Assembly: GCA_003022485.1 (NCBI GenBank)
Contig: PXTS01000027.1
Span: forward strand, 1-34,513
Reading direction: 5' to 3'
Length of the DNA: 34,513 bases
From: Bacteroidetes bacterium QS_8_68_28
GTDB lineage: Bacteria; Bacteroidota; Rhodothermia; Rhodothermales; Salinibacteraceae
The translations under genes and the position numbers were made by a program. The notes beneath the pieces were generated by a model. The model saw only the letters and a program-made list of their open reading frames with translations. It ran no database searches and had not been told where the DNA came from. Shown here one piece after another: positions 22,301 to 30,381 of the stretch. Positions within the stretch are counted from its first letter, which is position 1. Each line of letters opens with the position of its first letter.

Positions 22301-25300
22301 CGCACCCCGATCACGAGGCTGCTGACGTCTTGCAGCGAGGGGGTGCCTTTCACCGCCAGGCGCGCGCCCTGCGGGGCAAACTCCGAAAGCGCAGGGTCGA
22401 GGGATACGCTCGTGCTGTCAACGTTGTCATCGAGATCGCTCCAGAAGACCTCATTGGACGCTATGTCGTCGCGGCGGTCGCGGGCCACCTTGAGCTGATT
22501 GAGCGCCGGGAGATGCAGATTCATCTCGTTGGCCAGCTTCTGGGAGGGGCCGTCGAGCGGATACCACAGCGTCTCGGAGGGAAGGGCGCCGAGCTCGCCC
22601 ATCGTGGGGGTGAGCGGCTGGCGGTACTCGTAGTAGTCGCTGGTCTCGTTGGTACCGAAGCGCACGAACAGTTCCACGCCCTCGGCGCGCGCCGCCTGCT
22701 CGTCGCCCATGAAGATATTCTCGAAGTCGTCGGTGGCAGAGTGCAGATGGGTGAACAGACGCAGGTTGCCGTACTTGAGCAGGTTGAGGCGCTGCACGTT
22801 TTTGAAGATAGCGCGCTTCTGGCCCCTCCGCAGATCCTCGACTCGAAGCACCAGCGACTGCTCGCGCGTGCTCTGCTGCCTGCCGCTGGCTACCTGCCGC
22901 TGTCCCACCACCGCGCGACGCGGGCGCTCGTAGATGCCGCTGTCCTCCTCATTGTTGATGCTGGTGACCGCGAGGCGCGAGTCGTCGATGAGCTCGGGGG
23001 CGCCGTTGCTGTCGTCGTCGTTCTTGTCATTTTCGTCGCCGTCGGTCGGTTCTTCGTCAGTGAGGGAAACGCTCTCGGACTTGCGCCACTGGCTGCCCAC
23101 CAGCTCCAGCGTGGCAAAGCGCAGCGTCATGGGCGCGCGATGGCCGGTCGTCCACAGGCGGATGTGCTCCACGAAGCTCAGGTCCGGCGAGCCGATGGAG
23201 TCGGTGGGCGTGGCCACGGGGATGCGCGCCTTGTACCAGCCGGTTCCCTCGCCGCCGTCCCCCTCGATCTCGCCGACGATGAAGTCGCCGGGCGTGTTGG
23301 GACGGGCACGCTCGTCGAGTTCGTGCTCGGAGAGAGGAATGCGGTACTGGAAGTAGTCGCCCCTCTGGCGGAGCTGGTCGAAGCCAAAGTTCTCGGCGTC
23401 GGGGTTGCGCGTGTTGCCGCGCCCGGAGGTGAACTCCGCCGCGAGGGTGTTTTGCGCCTGGTAGGAGTTGAGCTCCAGCCCGGGCTGGTAAAACAGGAAG
23501 CGTTCCTGAAAGGAGGCCCCCCCGGGAAACAGCGCGTCATTTTCAAAGAAGGCGTCGTCTTCGTAGAAGCGGTAGTCGTCGCCGGAGGGGTCGCGCCGCG
23601 CGCGGGCTGCCTCGGCCTGGACGCGCGCGGAGCCGCCGGCCGGGAGGTCGTCGAGAAACGCCCCAAACTGGGCTTGCTCGACGGCCGGGCCGTAGGTGCC
23701 GCTGCCGGTGTAGGAAGCCAGCCCGTCGAGGCCCAGGTCCTCGGTGACGCCGCCCTTGGTGGTGACGGCGCGGTTTTCGCGGTTGTCGAGCGGGAGGCGG
23801 CTGCCCCCCTCGATGTTGCCGAAGTCGGTCAGCGCGAGGCCGTCCTCGTCGTTTTCTGTGCCGTTGGGAATGATGTCTTCCGAGAGGCGCCCCAGATCGA
23901 GGTAGAGGGCCGCCTCGTCGGCGGCGGTGCGGCTTCGCGGGTAGGGGCGAAAGACGAACTCGATGAACTCGATGTTTTTGACGCCGAAGTCCTTCTGGCC
24001 TTCCGGCAGGCTTTTCGTCATCCCGCCCCAGGCGTCCTCGGGGTTGCGCAGGAAGCCGCGCAGGTCCTCGGTGTAGTTGTAGGGGCCGCGCCGCGCGGGG
24101 TCGAAGTACAGGTCGAGCGTGCGCAGCGTGTTGCTGACCTCCCCGCGCGTGTCGCGGTCAGGAAAGACGTCGGTCGTCTGGACGAGTTTCTTGAGGTCGT
24201 CGTTGTAGCTTTCGGCGTCGGCGAGTTCCTCGACGACGTTGTTGTTGAGCTGGTACCAGGTGAGCGCGCCGCGCCAGTTGTTGGCGTTGAGCGCGGGGCT
24301 GTTCGTGGAGGCGGTGGGCGGCTGGTAGCTCCGGTCGGGGGCGGCGGCGAGGCGCCAGCTCTGGATCTGGCTCTTGAGCGAGAACGTGTTCTCGAAGCCC
24401 TCGAAGTCGTCGATGTAGGAGATACCGTTCAATTCGTCGCTGGTAAAGTCGCGGTTCTCGTCTTCTCGGAGGCGGCGGCGGGTGCGCTCGAAGGCCTGCG
24501 TATCGGTGTGGCCGGGCTGCAGGCGGGCAAACTCCGCGCTCAGCTCCAGGGTGCTGGGAGCTTTGGTCTGCACCAGCGGGAGGGCGTCCACGGCGCGCGT
24601 GAGCCAGCGCGGCTCCAGCTCCAGGGCCGCGTCCACGCCCCAGATGGTGTTTTTGATGGGTTCTTGACCGATGCGCAGCTTGTCGGCGGGGGACTGCTGG
24701 GAGAGGCGCATCAGCGTGGCGCCCACGCGCAGGTTGTCGCGCAGGCGGTAATCGGCGCGCGCGCCCAGCAGCGTCTTTTTTTGGAGGTTCACCAGCGCGT
24801 TTTTTTCGTAGTCGATGCTGATCTCGCTTCCCGGGCCGAGGTAGCTTTCGTTGGTGATGGTGACGGTGCCGCCCTGGTAGTCCACCTGGTAGTCCGCGCC
24901 TTCCGTCAGCGGCGTGCCGTTGGCGGTGACAGTGACGCTGCCCTCCACGACGCCGTTGAAGGCACGCAGGTCGTAGAACTCCTGCGCCGTGCCTTTCGAG
25001 GAGCCGGCGATACGGTACTTGTCGATCTTGGAGCGTTCGGTGGCCTTCTGGAGGTCGTCGGGCTTTTCGCGGTAGAGCAGCCCCAGGGCGTCCAGACCGT
25101 AGTCGTCGGTCAGGTCTTTGCCCTCGGGGGTGTTTTCTTGAACCACCTGCCGCAGGCGCGCCCCGAACGGCTGGAGGTAGGGAAAGATGAGCAGCCCCTC
25201 GTCGCGGTCGATAGTGCGCCCGTTGTTGAAGTCGAAGCGCCCGTCCGAGCCGGGCTGGCCGTCGGCGCCCTGGCGGTCCAGCCCCAGCTGCTCCAGGAGT

Positions 25301-27294
25301 GTGGCTTGCCCGCTCAGGTCTTGCAGCGTAGGCTGGGAAGTGCTGCCGGAGGGGTCGTACTCCAGCTCCAGCTCGAAGCCGTCGGCGTTGATGTTGCGCC
25401 CGCGCAGCTCGTAGATGTTGCGCATCTGGAGGTACCAGGCGGCTGTCTCCTCGTCCACGGCGGCTTTGAGGTTGCCCGGGCGCAGGAGCTTCAAGACGAG
25501 CCGCTCGCCGCCGCCTTCGCCCTCGAAGTCGCCGACCTGGACGGTCTGGCCGCTCGGCAGGCGGTACTCGAAGGCCACCGCCAGGGCCTCCGCGTTGCGC
25601 AGGCTTTGGTTGAGCGAGAGGTAGCCCAGGCGCCGGTCGAAGGTGTATTCCTCGCCCTGCCGCAGGCGCTTGAACTCGCCCTCGTAGTAGTCGAAGTCCG
25701 TCGCCACGCGGCCCGCAAGCGTACTGTCGCTGACGTTGCCGGCGCGGATGCGGTCGAGGAAGGAGGCGTCGTACTGGTGGTTGTCGGGAGCGGGGAGCGC
25801 GTCCTCGCCGCTCGCGTCGTAGTCGTCGGTGGCGGTCAGCAGGCGGTCGGGTTCGCCGAGGTCCACCAGCGCAGTCGCCTCCTCGGCCTGTTCGTCGCCA
25901 GTGTCTTTCGAGCGCCACACCTGCAGCTTGGTGATACGGTCGAGGTTGTCAATCCTGAGCACCTGCGGGTCTTCATGAGCGGTGTTCCAGTTGTTGCGGA
26001 AGTAGTAGCCGAGGAAGAAGTGCCGGCGCGCGTCGTAGTCCAGCGCCGAGCGGTCGAAGCGGGTGCGCTGGGCGCCCCCCTCGATGTTGAGGGTGTTGGA
26101 CTGCCCCTCCTGCTGGCTGGCGATGGTCGTCAGCCGCAGCCCCCCGAGCTGGAACTGGCTTTTGATGCCGAAGAGTGCCTGCCCGCCGTCGATGAGCTGC
26201 GAATCGGTGTCCAGGAAGACGTTGCCGGCCTCGACCTTCTGGACGATTTCGTCTTCGTACCCGGTGTAGTTCAGCTTCACTTGGTTCTGGTAGTCAAACT
26301 GGCTCTGCGTGTCCCAGTTGACATCCACCTGGAGCTTGTCGCCGATGGAACCGGTGATGCCGAGGCGCAGGTCCTGCTTGAAGTCGGGGTTGATCTGGGT
26401 CGGGCTGCCGGTGACCTGCGCCTGCTGGTCGCTGCGGCGGTAGTCGAGACCGGCGTTGATGTCGGCCTGCCCGTTGATGTCGAGCGAGACCTCGTTTTTG
26501 CCGAAGATGGTCGTGAAGGCGCTCTCGCGCCCGCCCGGCACGTTGATGCTGACGCCCACGCCGGCTTCCCGGGCGCGCCGTCGGCGCTCGCGCCCAATCG
26601 ATGCCCACCCGGCGCGCAGGTCTTGCTGCCGGCGCGCCCGGCGGTAGGTGCTGCGCGCCACGCGCAGCGGCGGGGCCACCGTCTCCTCGCCGATGCGCGC
26701 CCGGGCGGTGACGGTGGTGCCCGTAGAGTCGAGGGCCAGGCGGTGCTCGTAGCGCGCCCCGAGCTCCGGCGACCAGAACGAAAAGCGCGGGGCGAGCAGG
26801 TCGGCCGTTCGTCGTGCAGCGGGCACGTCGCGAGAGGGAAAGAGCGCTGGGCCGCGCCCGGGTCGGTAGCGCCGTACCCGGCGGAGCGTGTCGCTTTCGA
26901 GCGTGTCGCTTTCGAGCGTGTCGGGGAGAGGCGTCACGCGGTTCAGCGGGGCCGCCGCCCCGGACGAGTCGGTTCCTACGGGGCGAAGGCGACGCACGGG
27001 AGAACGCCTACCGGCGGGGACGCGCTCGACCGTATCGCGTTCGACCGTATCGCGTTCGGTCGTGTCCTGCTCGGTCGTGTCCTGCTCGGTCGTGTCGGAT
27101 CGGAACGGCGCCACGCGCGCCGGCGAAGTGCCCTCGGAAGTGCCCTTGGAAGTGCCCTCGGTCGCTTGGGGCAGGATCTGGGGCGTGCCCGTCAGCAGCA
27201 AGGCGGCGGCCATCAGCGCTCCCCCGCCGGCCCGGGCAAGCGGACGCCGCCGGGGCCGGCGGGCGAGCAGAGCCGGGAGGGAAGCGAGGTGCAC
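19369..27294 (-). CDS. sprA: SprA, giant outer-membrane translocon protein of type IX secretion
   Basis: A 2641-residue protein; SprA of Flavobacterium is about 2400. In T9SS, SprA forms a very large beta-barrel through which folded cargo leaves the cell. Visible family blocks: SINVPGGRESAFTTIFGKNE (about 249-268), ASINGQ-like LDINGQADINAGLDYRRSD, GSIGDKLQVDVNWDTQSQFD, IVQKVEAGNVFLDTDSQLI and ALFGIKSQFQLGGLRLTTIA, then thousands of bases of alternating barrel strands ending VSVSLRE. The N-terminus has a hydrophobic signal (ALMAAALLLTGTPQILPQA); ATG 27294 gives a long basic leader, while ATG 27213 would start at the hydrophobic part. Residues 46-139 hold short tandem repeats (EGTS, DTTEQ, DTLES). 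One acidic linker lies mid-barrel (about residues 2120-2165). No other T9SS gene is present. Confidence 0.96.
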   Translation of the reverse strand: MHLASLPALLARRPRRRPLARAGGGALMAAALLLTGTPQILPQATEGTSKGTSEGTSPARVAPFRSDTTEQDTTEQDTTERDTVERDTVERVPAGRRSPVRRLRPVGTDSSGAAAPLNRVTPLPDTLESDTLESDTLRRVRRYRPGRGPALFPSRDVPAARRTADLLAPRFSFWSPELGARYEHRLALDSTGTTVTARARIGEETVAPPLRVARSTYRRARRQQDLRAGWASIGRERRRRAREAGVGVSINVPGGRESAFTTIFGKNEVSLDINGQADINAGLDYRRSDQQAQVTGSPTQINPDFKQDLRLGITGSIGDKLQVDVNWDTQSQFDYQNQVKLNYTGYEDEIVQKVEAGNVFLDTDSQLIDGGQALFGIKSQFQLGGLRLTTIASQQEGQSNTLNIEGGAQRTRFDRSALDYDARRHFFLGYYFRNNWNTAHEDPQVLRIDNLDRITKLQVWRSKDTGDEQAEEATALVDLGEPDRLLTATDDYDASGEDALPAPDNHQYDASFLDRIRAGNVSDSTLAGRVATDFDYYEGEFKRLRQGEEYTFDRRLGYLSLNQSLRNAEALAVAFEYRLPSGQTVQVGDFEGEGGGERLVLKLLRPGNLKAAVDEETAAWYLQMRNIYELRGRNINADGFELELEYDPSGSTSQPTLQDLSGQATLLEQLGLDRQGADGQPGSDGRFDFNNGRTIDRDEGLLIFPYLQPFGARLRQVVQENTPEGKDLTDDYGLDALGLLYREKPDDLQKATERSKIDKYRIAGSSKGTAQEFYDLRAFNGVVEGSVTVTANGTPLTEGADYQVDYQGGTVTITNESYLGPGSEISIDYEKNALVNLQKKTLLGARADYRLRDNLRVGATLMRLSQQSPADKLRIGQEPIKNTIWGVDAALELEPRWLTRAVDALPLVQTKAPSTLELSAEFARLQPGHTDTQAFERTRRRLREDENRDFTSDELNGISYIDDFEGFENTFSLKSQIQSWRLAAAPDRSYQPPTASTNSPALNANNWRGALTWYQLNNNVVEELADAESYNDDLKKLVQTTDVFPDRDTRGEVSNTLRTLDLYFDPARRGPYNYTEDLRGFLRNPEDAWGGMTKSLPEGQKDFGVKNIEFIEFVFRPYPRSRTAADEAALYLDLGRLSEDIIPNGTENDEDGLALTDFGNIEGGSRLPLDNRENRAVTTKGGVTEDLGLDGLASYTGSGTYGPAVEQAQFGAFLDDLPAGGSARVQAEAARARRDPSGDDYRFYEDDAFFENDALFPGGASFQERFLFYQPGLELNSYQAQNTLAAEFTSGRGNTRNPDAENFGFDQLRQRGDYFQYRIPLSEHELDERARPNTPGDFIVGEIEGDGGEGTGWYKARIPVATPTDSIGSPDLSFVEHIRLWTTGHRAPMTLRFATLELVGSQWRKSESVSLTDEEPTDGDENDKNDDDSNGAPELIDDSRLAVTSINNEEDSGIYERPRRAVVGQRQVASGRQQSTREQSLVLRVEDLRRGQKRAIFKNVQRLNLLKYGNLRLFTHLHSATDDFENIFMGDEQAARAEGVELFVRFGTNETSDYYEYRQPLTPTMGELGALPSETLWYPLDGPSQKLANEMNLHLPALNQLKVARDRRDDIASNEVFWSDLDDNVDSTSVSLDPALSEFAPQGARLAVKGTPSLQDVSSLVIGVRVKENARCVMTGDACYEDLTLWVNELRATDYDEKSGWKATANARIDLADFAKVRANLDRQTDGWGELASTLGQRRQTRRFDWNVRTTIFAHKLLPATAGWEIPITLELGSQTATPRYAPNRGDVLLSDVLTQADEAAGRSRGALRRAAQTHTSQRRLNVRLSKTGSDSPWLRYTLDNVSLLYTLTQSGARDPSSQIDDRWQWNADLQYRHSFEQARTVQPLSFLEGLPLVGALAGTRFNYVPESIDFFSGFTREASERQDRPNNDLLSSSAADSALREPIRDTHTFDHQRSFDLRYNPFDFVNLSFNTQTNQSFNRAGAREQIRIVTDDDTHAGRGGLPFANEEEAVNYATSADGLGLAEDDFFVERNLNTYGPSRFFRRLFGTEGARTNRYTQQLTASFELPFGEGEAFNWISFNDVSYNASYGWKNGARGSNLGATASNDVNVTTGITLHPQQFWRKFGFYRRLEKQQEAADQAGEEKEAGEDASPEGSKGDENGESEAGGEPETEDASRAGSGLSFDFLPDPVNLLRRAALAVTGIRDFSITYNATRSAESTHVGTRRDGTFTSGSHTLLGALQGEGPPLGYRFGLGRRIGTGLRLPDGEYQLTDDLNDSNELRARTRLDFSQNFQVQLNWEMDWSRKSSYTNLRAGEQQTRTLTGSGASSVWAFGGGFRDFIARQFQKLADRRASADAGPGDGAGVPLTNASISEDFRNAFSSSLGRVGESGFLAVPLPAWQVTYSGLSQWPLLGAVTQSVRLTHSYDAEYAGDFRALTAGSDTSTVEIGTGGEAFDFLRAPYEGQRLSVQERFQPLVGMEVSWKGGLRTSVEWVQTNTFSTRPAAREVVEDRTSEISFTADYRKQGLDIPFLPFGDLENQITFGLTASRTVERERDFLLRDALADAGATDNPGAYDPSRALSENTNLRTSSTRLKVAPKLSYRFSTRVSAEFVVRYERFDGNRRPSYSNIDGGFNVSVSLRE
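26884..26924. repeat. 15-bp coding tandem repeat in sprA (DTLES)
   Basis: The unit GAGCGTGTCGCTTTC occurs at 26884-26898 and 26899-26913, with a partial third copy. It encodes DTLES DTLES DTLRR near residues 125-139 of SprA on the minus strand. Confidence 0.85.
27023..27097. repeat. 15-bp coding tandem repeat in sprA (DTTEQ/DTVER), 5 copies
   Basis: Five 15-base units encode five pentapeptides, DTTEQ twice, DTTER once and DTVER twice, at residues 67-91 just after the signal region. Copies are 73-100% identical. The repeat keeps the frame, as expected for a flexible spacer. Confidence 0.9.
27125..27160. repeat. 12-bp coding tandem repeat in sprA (EGTS/KGTS)
   Basis: GAAGTGCCCTCG, one variant and the same again at 27125-27160 encode EGTS, KGTS, EGTS at residues 46-57, right after the predicted signal peptide. 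Confidence 0.85.
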
Positions 27295-27648
27295 GAATCG
27301 GCGGGCAGCTACGTCGGGAGGCGGCGCCCGGGCGGCACGCGGTGGGAACCGCGCTTACTTGCCTTGCCGGCCGGGCGGGTGCACGAGAGTAGCAGTCGAA
27401 GCCGATACGCGCAGAAAGACAGGTCGACGAGAAAAGAGCGTTGAAGCAGCGCGCCCGAAGGAAAATTCCGAGGAAAAAAGGGCGCGGCCGCCGGAGTAGA
27501 GCCTCCCCAAACTATCTGCAACGTAACCACCGCGCGGGACCGCGTCAAGGAAGGGGCTCGTCTGCCGGAGGGCGTGCGCGGTGAACAAGCAGGCGAACTG
27601 GGAGTGCCTAAAGGCGCGTGCTCGCGCTTCGAACCTTCGCCTCGACAT
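27295..27648. other. 354-base divergent gap between sprA and an NTF2-like lipoprotein
   Basis: Promoters for both genes must lie here. Near 27500-27520 there is an A/T-richer patch with a minus-strand TAGTTTGG, one base off the Bacteroidota -7 element, but no convincing TTG at the right distance. No repeat, RNA or heptad tract was seen. Confidence 0.4.
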
Positions 27649-28224
27649 ATGTGCTCTCGTCTCCCGACCCGTCCGCTTCGGTCGTCGGTCGGGCAGGCGG
27701 CTTGCGCCGCGCTGCTGCTTGTCCTCGTTGCTCTTCTTGCGCTCGGCGGCTGCACCGGCCCCGCGCAGCGCCCGCCGGCCAACTTCAACCCGTCGCGTGC
27801 CACGCCTGAAGGGACGCTCCCGGCGCCCGACCCCAGCGATCGCACTGACGTGCGCCGCGTGCTACGCCGCCAGGCGCGCGCCTGGACCGCGGGCGACCTC
27901 GACGCCTACATGACTGGATACGCCCGTACGGACACGCTCCGCTTCGCCTCGGGCGGGAGTGTGCGCACCGGCTGGGAAGAAACGCTGGCCCGCTACCGCC
28001 GGCGCTACCCCAGCGACCAGGCGATGGGCACGCTCTCCTTCTCGGAGCTGGACGTGGACCTGCTTTCGGGGCGCCACGCGCTGGTCTTCGGTCGCTGGAA
28101 CCTGACCCGTGCCTCCGAGGCGGGCGGGGACGCCGGCGGCCTTTTCACTCTGTTCTTCAAAAAGGTGCGTACCGGCGAGGGACGCCGCTGGCGCATCGTC
28201 CACGACCACACCTCCTCGGATTGA
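27649..28224 (+). CDS. NTF2/SnoaL-like (DUF4440-type) lipoprotein
   Basis: A 191-residue protein. The N-terminus has basic residues, a long hydrophobic stretch (ACAALLLVLVALLALGGC) and a lipobox cysteine at about residue 35. The mature domain is a cone-shaped NTF2-like fold: VRRVLRRQARAWTAGDLDAY, MTGYARTDTLRFASGGSVRT, GWEETLARYRRRYP, MGTLSFSELDVDLLSGRHAL and the end WRIVHDHTSS. Proteins of this type are small-ligand binders or isomerase-like; the ligand is unknown. ATG at 27649 is chosen for the signal. Its TGA lies in heptad DNA (ATTGAAA). Confidence 0.88.
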   Translation: MCSRLPTRPLRSSVGQAACAALLLVLVALLALGGCTGPAQRPPANFNPSRATPEGTLPAPDPSDRTDVRRVLRRQARAWTAGDLDAYMTGYARTDTLRFASGGSVRTGWEETLARYRRRYPSDQAMGTLSFSELDVDLLSGRHALVFGRWNLTRASEAGGDAGGLFTLFFKKVRTGEGRRWRIVHDHTSSD

Positions 28225-28363
28225 AAATGGGTCATTGCAAATTGAAAATTGATCGCTGGATAGCGGGAGGGAGCGTAGGCGAGGCGCGCCGCACGGGCCG
28301 CATCCGTATGGTCAGCGATTGCGATCCCGAAAACCAATTCACCACGCACTATTCTCCCAAACA
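28220..28363. repeat. Paired AATC/ATTG-type heptad arms between the lipoprotein and SDR genes
   Basis: First arm 28220-28261 in perfect register: ATTGAAA, ATGGGTC, ATTGCAA, ATTGAAA, ATTGATC, GCTGGAT. Second arm 28315-28363: GCGATTG, CGATCCC, GAAAACC, AATTCAC, CACGCAC, TATTCTC, CCAAACA. The first arm contains the lipoprotein stop codon (TGA 28222-28224) and the second ends at the SDR ATG. This is the plus-strand counterpart of the minus-strand tracts. Confidence 0.75.
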
Positions 28364-29070
28364 TGCCTGACTACGATTTTTCCGACCGCGTCGTCGCCGT
28401 CACCGGGGCGGGCGGACGCCTGGGACGGCGCCTGGGACGGCGCCTCCTCGAACGCGGAGCGACCGTCGCCGCGCTCGATCGCCCCGACCCGCTTGGCGAC
28501 CTCACGTGGCGGGACGAGGCGCACGCCCTTCCCTTCGACGCCACGGACGAAGAGCGCGTGGCCGACGCCTTCACCGAGGTGCACAGCCGGGCCGGGCGCC
28601 TCGACGCGCTCGTGCACACGGTGGGCATGTGGGCTGGGGCCCCGCTTCTGGACACGCCGCAGGAGGACTTCGAGCGCCAGGTGCGCCTGAACCTGACCTC
28701 CACGTTTCTCTGCTTCCGCGAGGCCGCACGCCGGATGCAAAAAGGACACAACTCCTCCGACCACGCCCCGGACAAGCGCCTCGTCGCCTTTGCCAGCGGA
28801 CAGGGGGCCGACTGGGGCGCGCCCGAGCAGTACGGCTACTCTGCCGCGAAGGCCGGGGTGGTGCGGCTCGTGGAGGCCGCCGCCGCCGAGCTGAAGGAGG
28901 CGGGAATCACCGCCTCCGCCATCGCGCCGTCTACCATTCTCTTTGGTGAAAAGACCGACCAGGCAGGCGTCCCAGCGGGGCGCCTCGTCGCGTTGGTCGA
29001 GCACGTGCTCTCCCCCGCCGGGGACGCGGTGAACGGGGCCGTGCTGCGCGCCTATGGCTCGGCACGGTGA
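28363..29070 (+). CDS. Short-chain dehydrogenase/reductase (SDR)
   Basis: A 235-residue classical SDR oxidoreductase. NAD(P)-binding TGAGGRLG lies at 14-21, with Asp after the second strand (ALDRPDP) suggesting NAD. DALVHTVGMW replaces the usual NNAG. Catalytic Ser is in VAFASGQGADWG and the YxxxK is YSAAK. The Arg/Leu/Gly-rich stretch GRRLGRRLLERG is coded by a 12-base direct duplication (about 28427-28450), but spacing to the next glycine is normal. The substrate is unknown. The last 19 bases overlap the convergent saccharopine-dehydrogenase-family gene. Confidence 0.93.
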   Translation: MPDYDFSDRVVAVTGAGGRLGRRLGRRLLERGATVAALDRPDPLGDLTWRDEAHALPFDATDEERVADAFTEVHSRAGRLDALVHTVGMWAGAPLLDTPQEDFERQVRLNLTSTFLCFREAARRMQKGHNSSDHAPDKRLVAFASGQGADWGAPEQYGYSAAKAGVVRLVEAAAAELKEAGITASAIAPSTILFGEKTDQAGVPAGRLVALVEHVLSPAGDAVNGAVLRAYGSAR

Positions 29071-30296
29071 GGCTTCTCGTCGGGGCGCGCCGCCGCTTCG
29101 CTGCCGGAGGCATCGCCGTTGTCGGGACGGGTTTCGACGGGGGCATGGCCATCCAGCCAGTGCTCCTCGACGTGCAAGCCGCGCTCCTGGACGAGATCGA
29201 GGTAGGCGCCGAAGGGCACAGCGTTCTCGGGCGGGGCGGCGCCTCCGCCGACGGGCGTGCCGCCGGCCAGAAGGGCGGCCACGGCGGCGGCGGGCACAGC
29301 CGTGCAGTGCGCCATTGCGGTGTGCGGGTGCCCCGCGGCGTAGCGCTCCACCATCTGGTAGACGAGCGTGCGCGTCTGGCCGTCAATTTGCCCGCGCACC
29401 AACACGCGCAGGAGCACGGCGTCTTCGTGGTCCCCGCCGAGGCGCTGGCGCATCCGTCGCACCAGCACGTCGCGGTAGGTCAAGTGCGTGCGCACGTCAA
29501 TCGAGCGGTCTTCCCCGAAGCCCAGCCCCAGCAGGAAGCGCATCTGGCGGGCGTGCCCGGGCCAGCGCACCGTCTTGTGGTCGAGCTTCTGGAGGCGGCC
29601 TTCGAGGGCGTGCGTCAGCGTCGAGAGGCCGCCCTGTGTGCAGAACGCCTCCATGTCGTCGAAGGGGGCGCCGAAGTCGATGCGTTCCTTGCGGCTGAGC
29701 GGGTCGGCCTCGCGGGCACGCCCGTCCTCGATGAGTTGCACCGGGTTGGTGTAATCGTCGAGGATCTTCTCGGCCGACCACGAGATGCGGAAGCGAAAAG
29801 GGTCCTCCGGCTCGAGCGGCACGTCGCCCACGCGCAGGTGTGCGGCCTCGGGATCGTCGAACTGCTCCACGGCGTGCAGGCAGAGCACGTTGACCAGGCC
29901 CGGGGCCAGCCCGCAGCCGGGCACGATCCAACACGTTTTCTCCCGAGCGATGTCTGCGAGGGCCAGCTGTTCGGAAACGGGGTCGTCGTGGCCGCCGAGG
30001 TCGCAGAAGTGGCTCCCCACGTCCATGCACAGCTCTGCCAGCGCCGGGTTGAGCGACGGCGGCAGGCAGCTGACCACGCAGGCACTGCCGTCGAGAATAG
30101 GGTGAAGAGTGGCCGTGTCCCGCGCGTCGAGCTGAAAGGTGCGCAACAGGGCGTCCTCGTCCAGGCGCTCCTGGAGGGTCTGGAGGCTGCGCGAGTGCCG
30201 GTCGCAGACCTGCACCTGCGTGACGGCTTCATGCGCGAAAAGCTCTTCGGCGACGGCGGCCCCGATGGCCCCGGCACCCAGCACGGTGACTCTCAT
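29052..30296 (-). CDS. Saccharopine dehydrogenase-family oxidoreductase
   Basis: A 414-residue protein. The N-terminal Rossmann motif is VTVLGAGAIGAAVAEEL (3-19), then VVSCLPPSLNPALAELCMDV, SHFCDLGGHDDPV and WIVPGCGLAPGLVNVLCLHA, the order seen in saccharopine dehydrogenases and lysine 6-dehydrogenase. The middle has FRFRISWSAEKILDDYTNPV, which is typical of this group. Members act on lysine-derived or related amino acids; the precise substrate is uncertain. The C-terminal 40 residues are acidic, Pro/Ala-rich and likely disordered. ATG at 30296 is clear. The stop codon lies inside the 3' end of the SDR gene. Confidence 0.87.
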   Translation of the reverse strand: MRVTVLGAGAIGAAVAEELFAHEAVTQVQVCDRHSRSLQTLQERLDEDALLRTFQLDARDTATLHPILDGSACVVSCLPPSLNPALAELCMDVGSHFCDLGGHDDPVSEQLALADIAREKTCWIVPGCGLAPGLVNVLCLHAVEQFDDPEAAHLRVGDVPLEPEDPFRFRISWSAEKILDDYTNPVQLIEDGRAREADPLSRKERIDFGAPFDDMEAFCTQGGLSTLTHALEGRLQKLDHKTVRWPGHARQMRFLLGLGFGEDRSIDVRTHLTYRDVLVRRMRQRLGGDHEDAVLLRVLVRGQIDGQTRTLVYQMVERYAAGHPHTAMAHCTAVPAAAVAALLAGGTPVGGGAAPPENAVPFGAYLDLVQERGLHVEEHWLDGHAPVETRPDNGDASGSEAAARPDEKPHRAEP

Positions 30297-30302
30297 GGTT
30301 TC

Positions 30303-30381
30303 GGTTTTTGGTTGGTGGTCTTCGGTTTTGGCTTTCTTTCGGCAAAGAAACCAAGCCCCAAGACCGAAGATCTAAGCTCTA
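30303..30381. repeat. Paired heptad arms between recR and the saccharopine-dehydrogenase gene
   Basis: Left arm 30303-30337: GGTTTTT, GGTTGGT, GGTCTTC, GGTTTTG, GCTTTCT. Right arm 30345-30379: AAGAAAC, CAAGCCC, CAAGACC, GAAGATC, TAAGCTC. The right arm's reverse complement gives GGTCTTG and GATCTTC in register with the left arm, so the pair can form a long imperfect hairpin with a very short loop. It is the tightest example in the window. It touches the recR stop at 30379-30381. Confidence 0.85.

Noticed and set aside
21841-27444. Open frame of 1867 codons on the plus strand across sprA
   Set aside because: It is antisense to sprA, whose protein has clear family blocks. High GC content makes long antisense frames common, and the product shows no domain.
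28427-28450. Frame-altering duplication in the SDR glycine loop
   Set aside because: The 12-base duplication is visible, but glycine spacing and length match ordinary SDRs, so it is not a defect.
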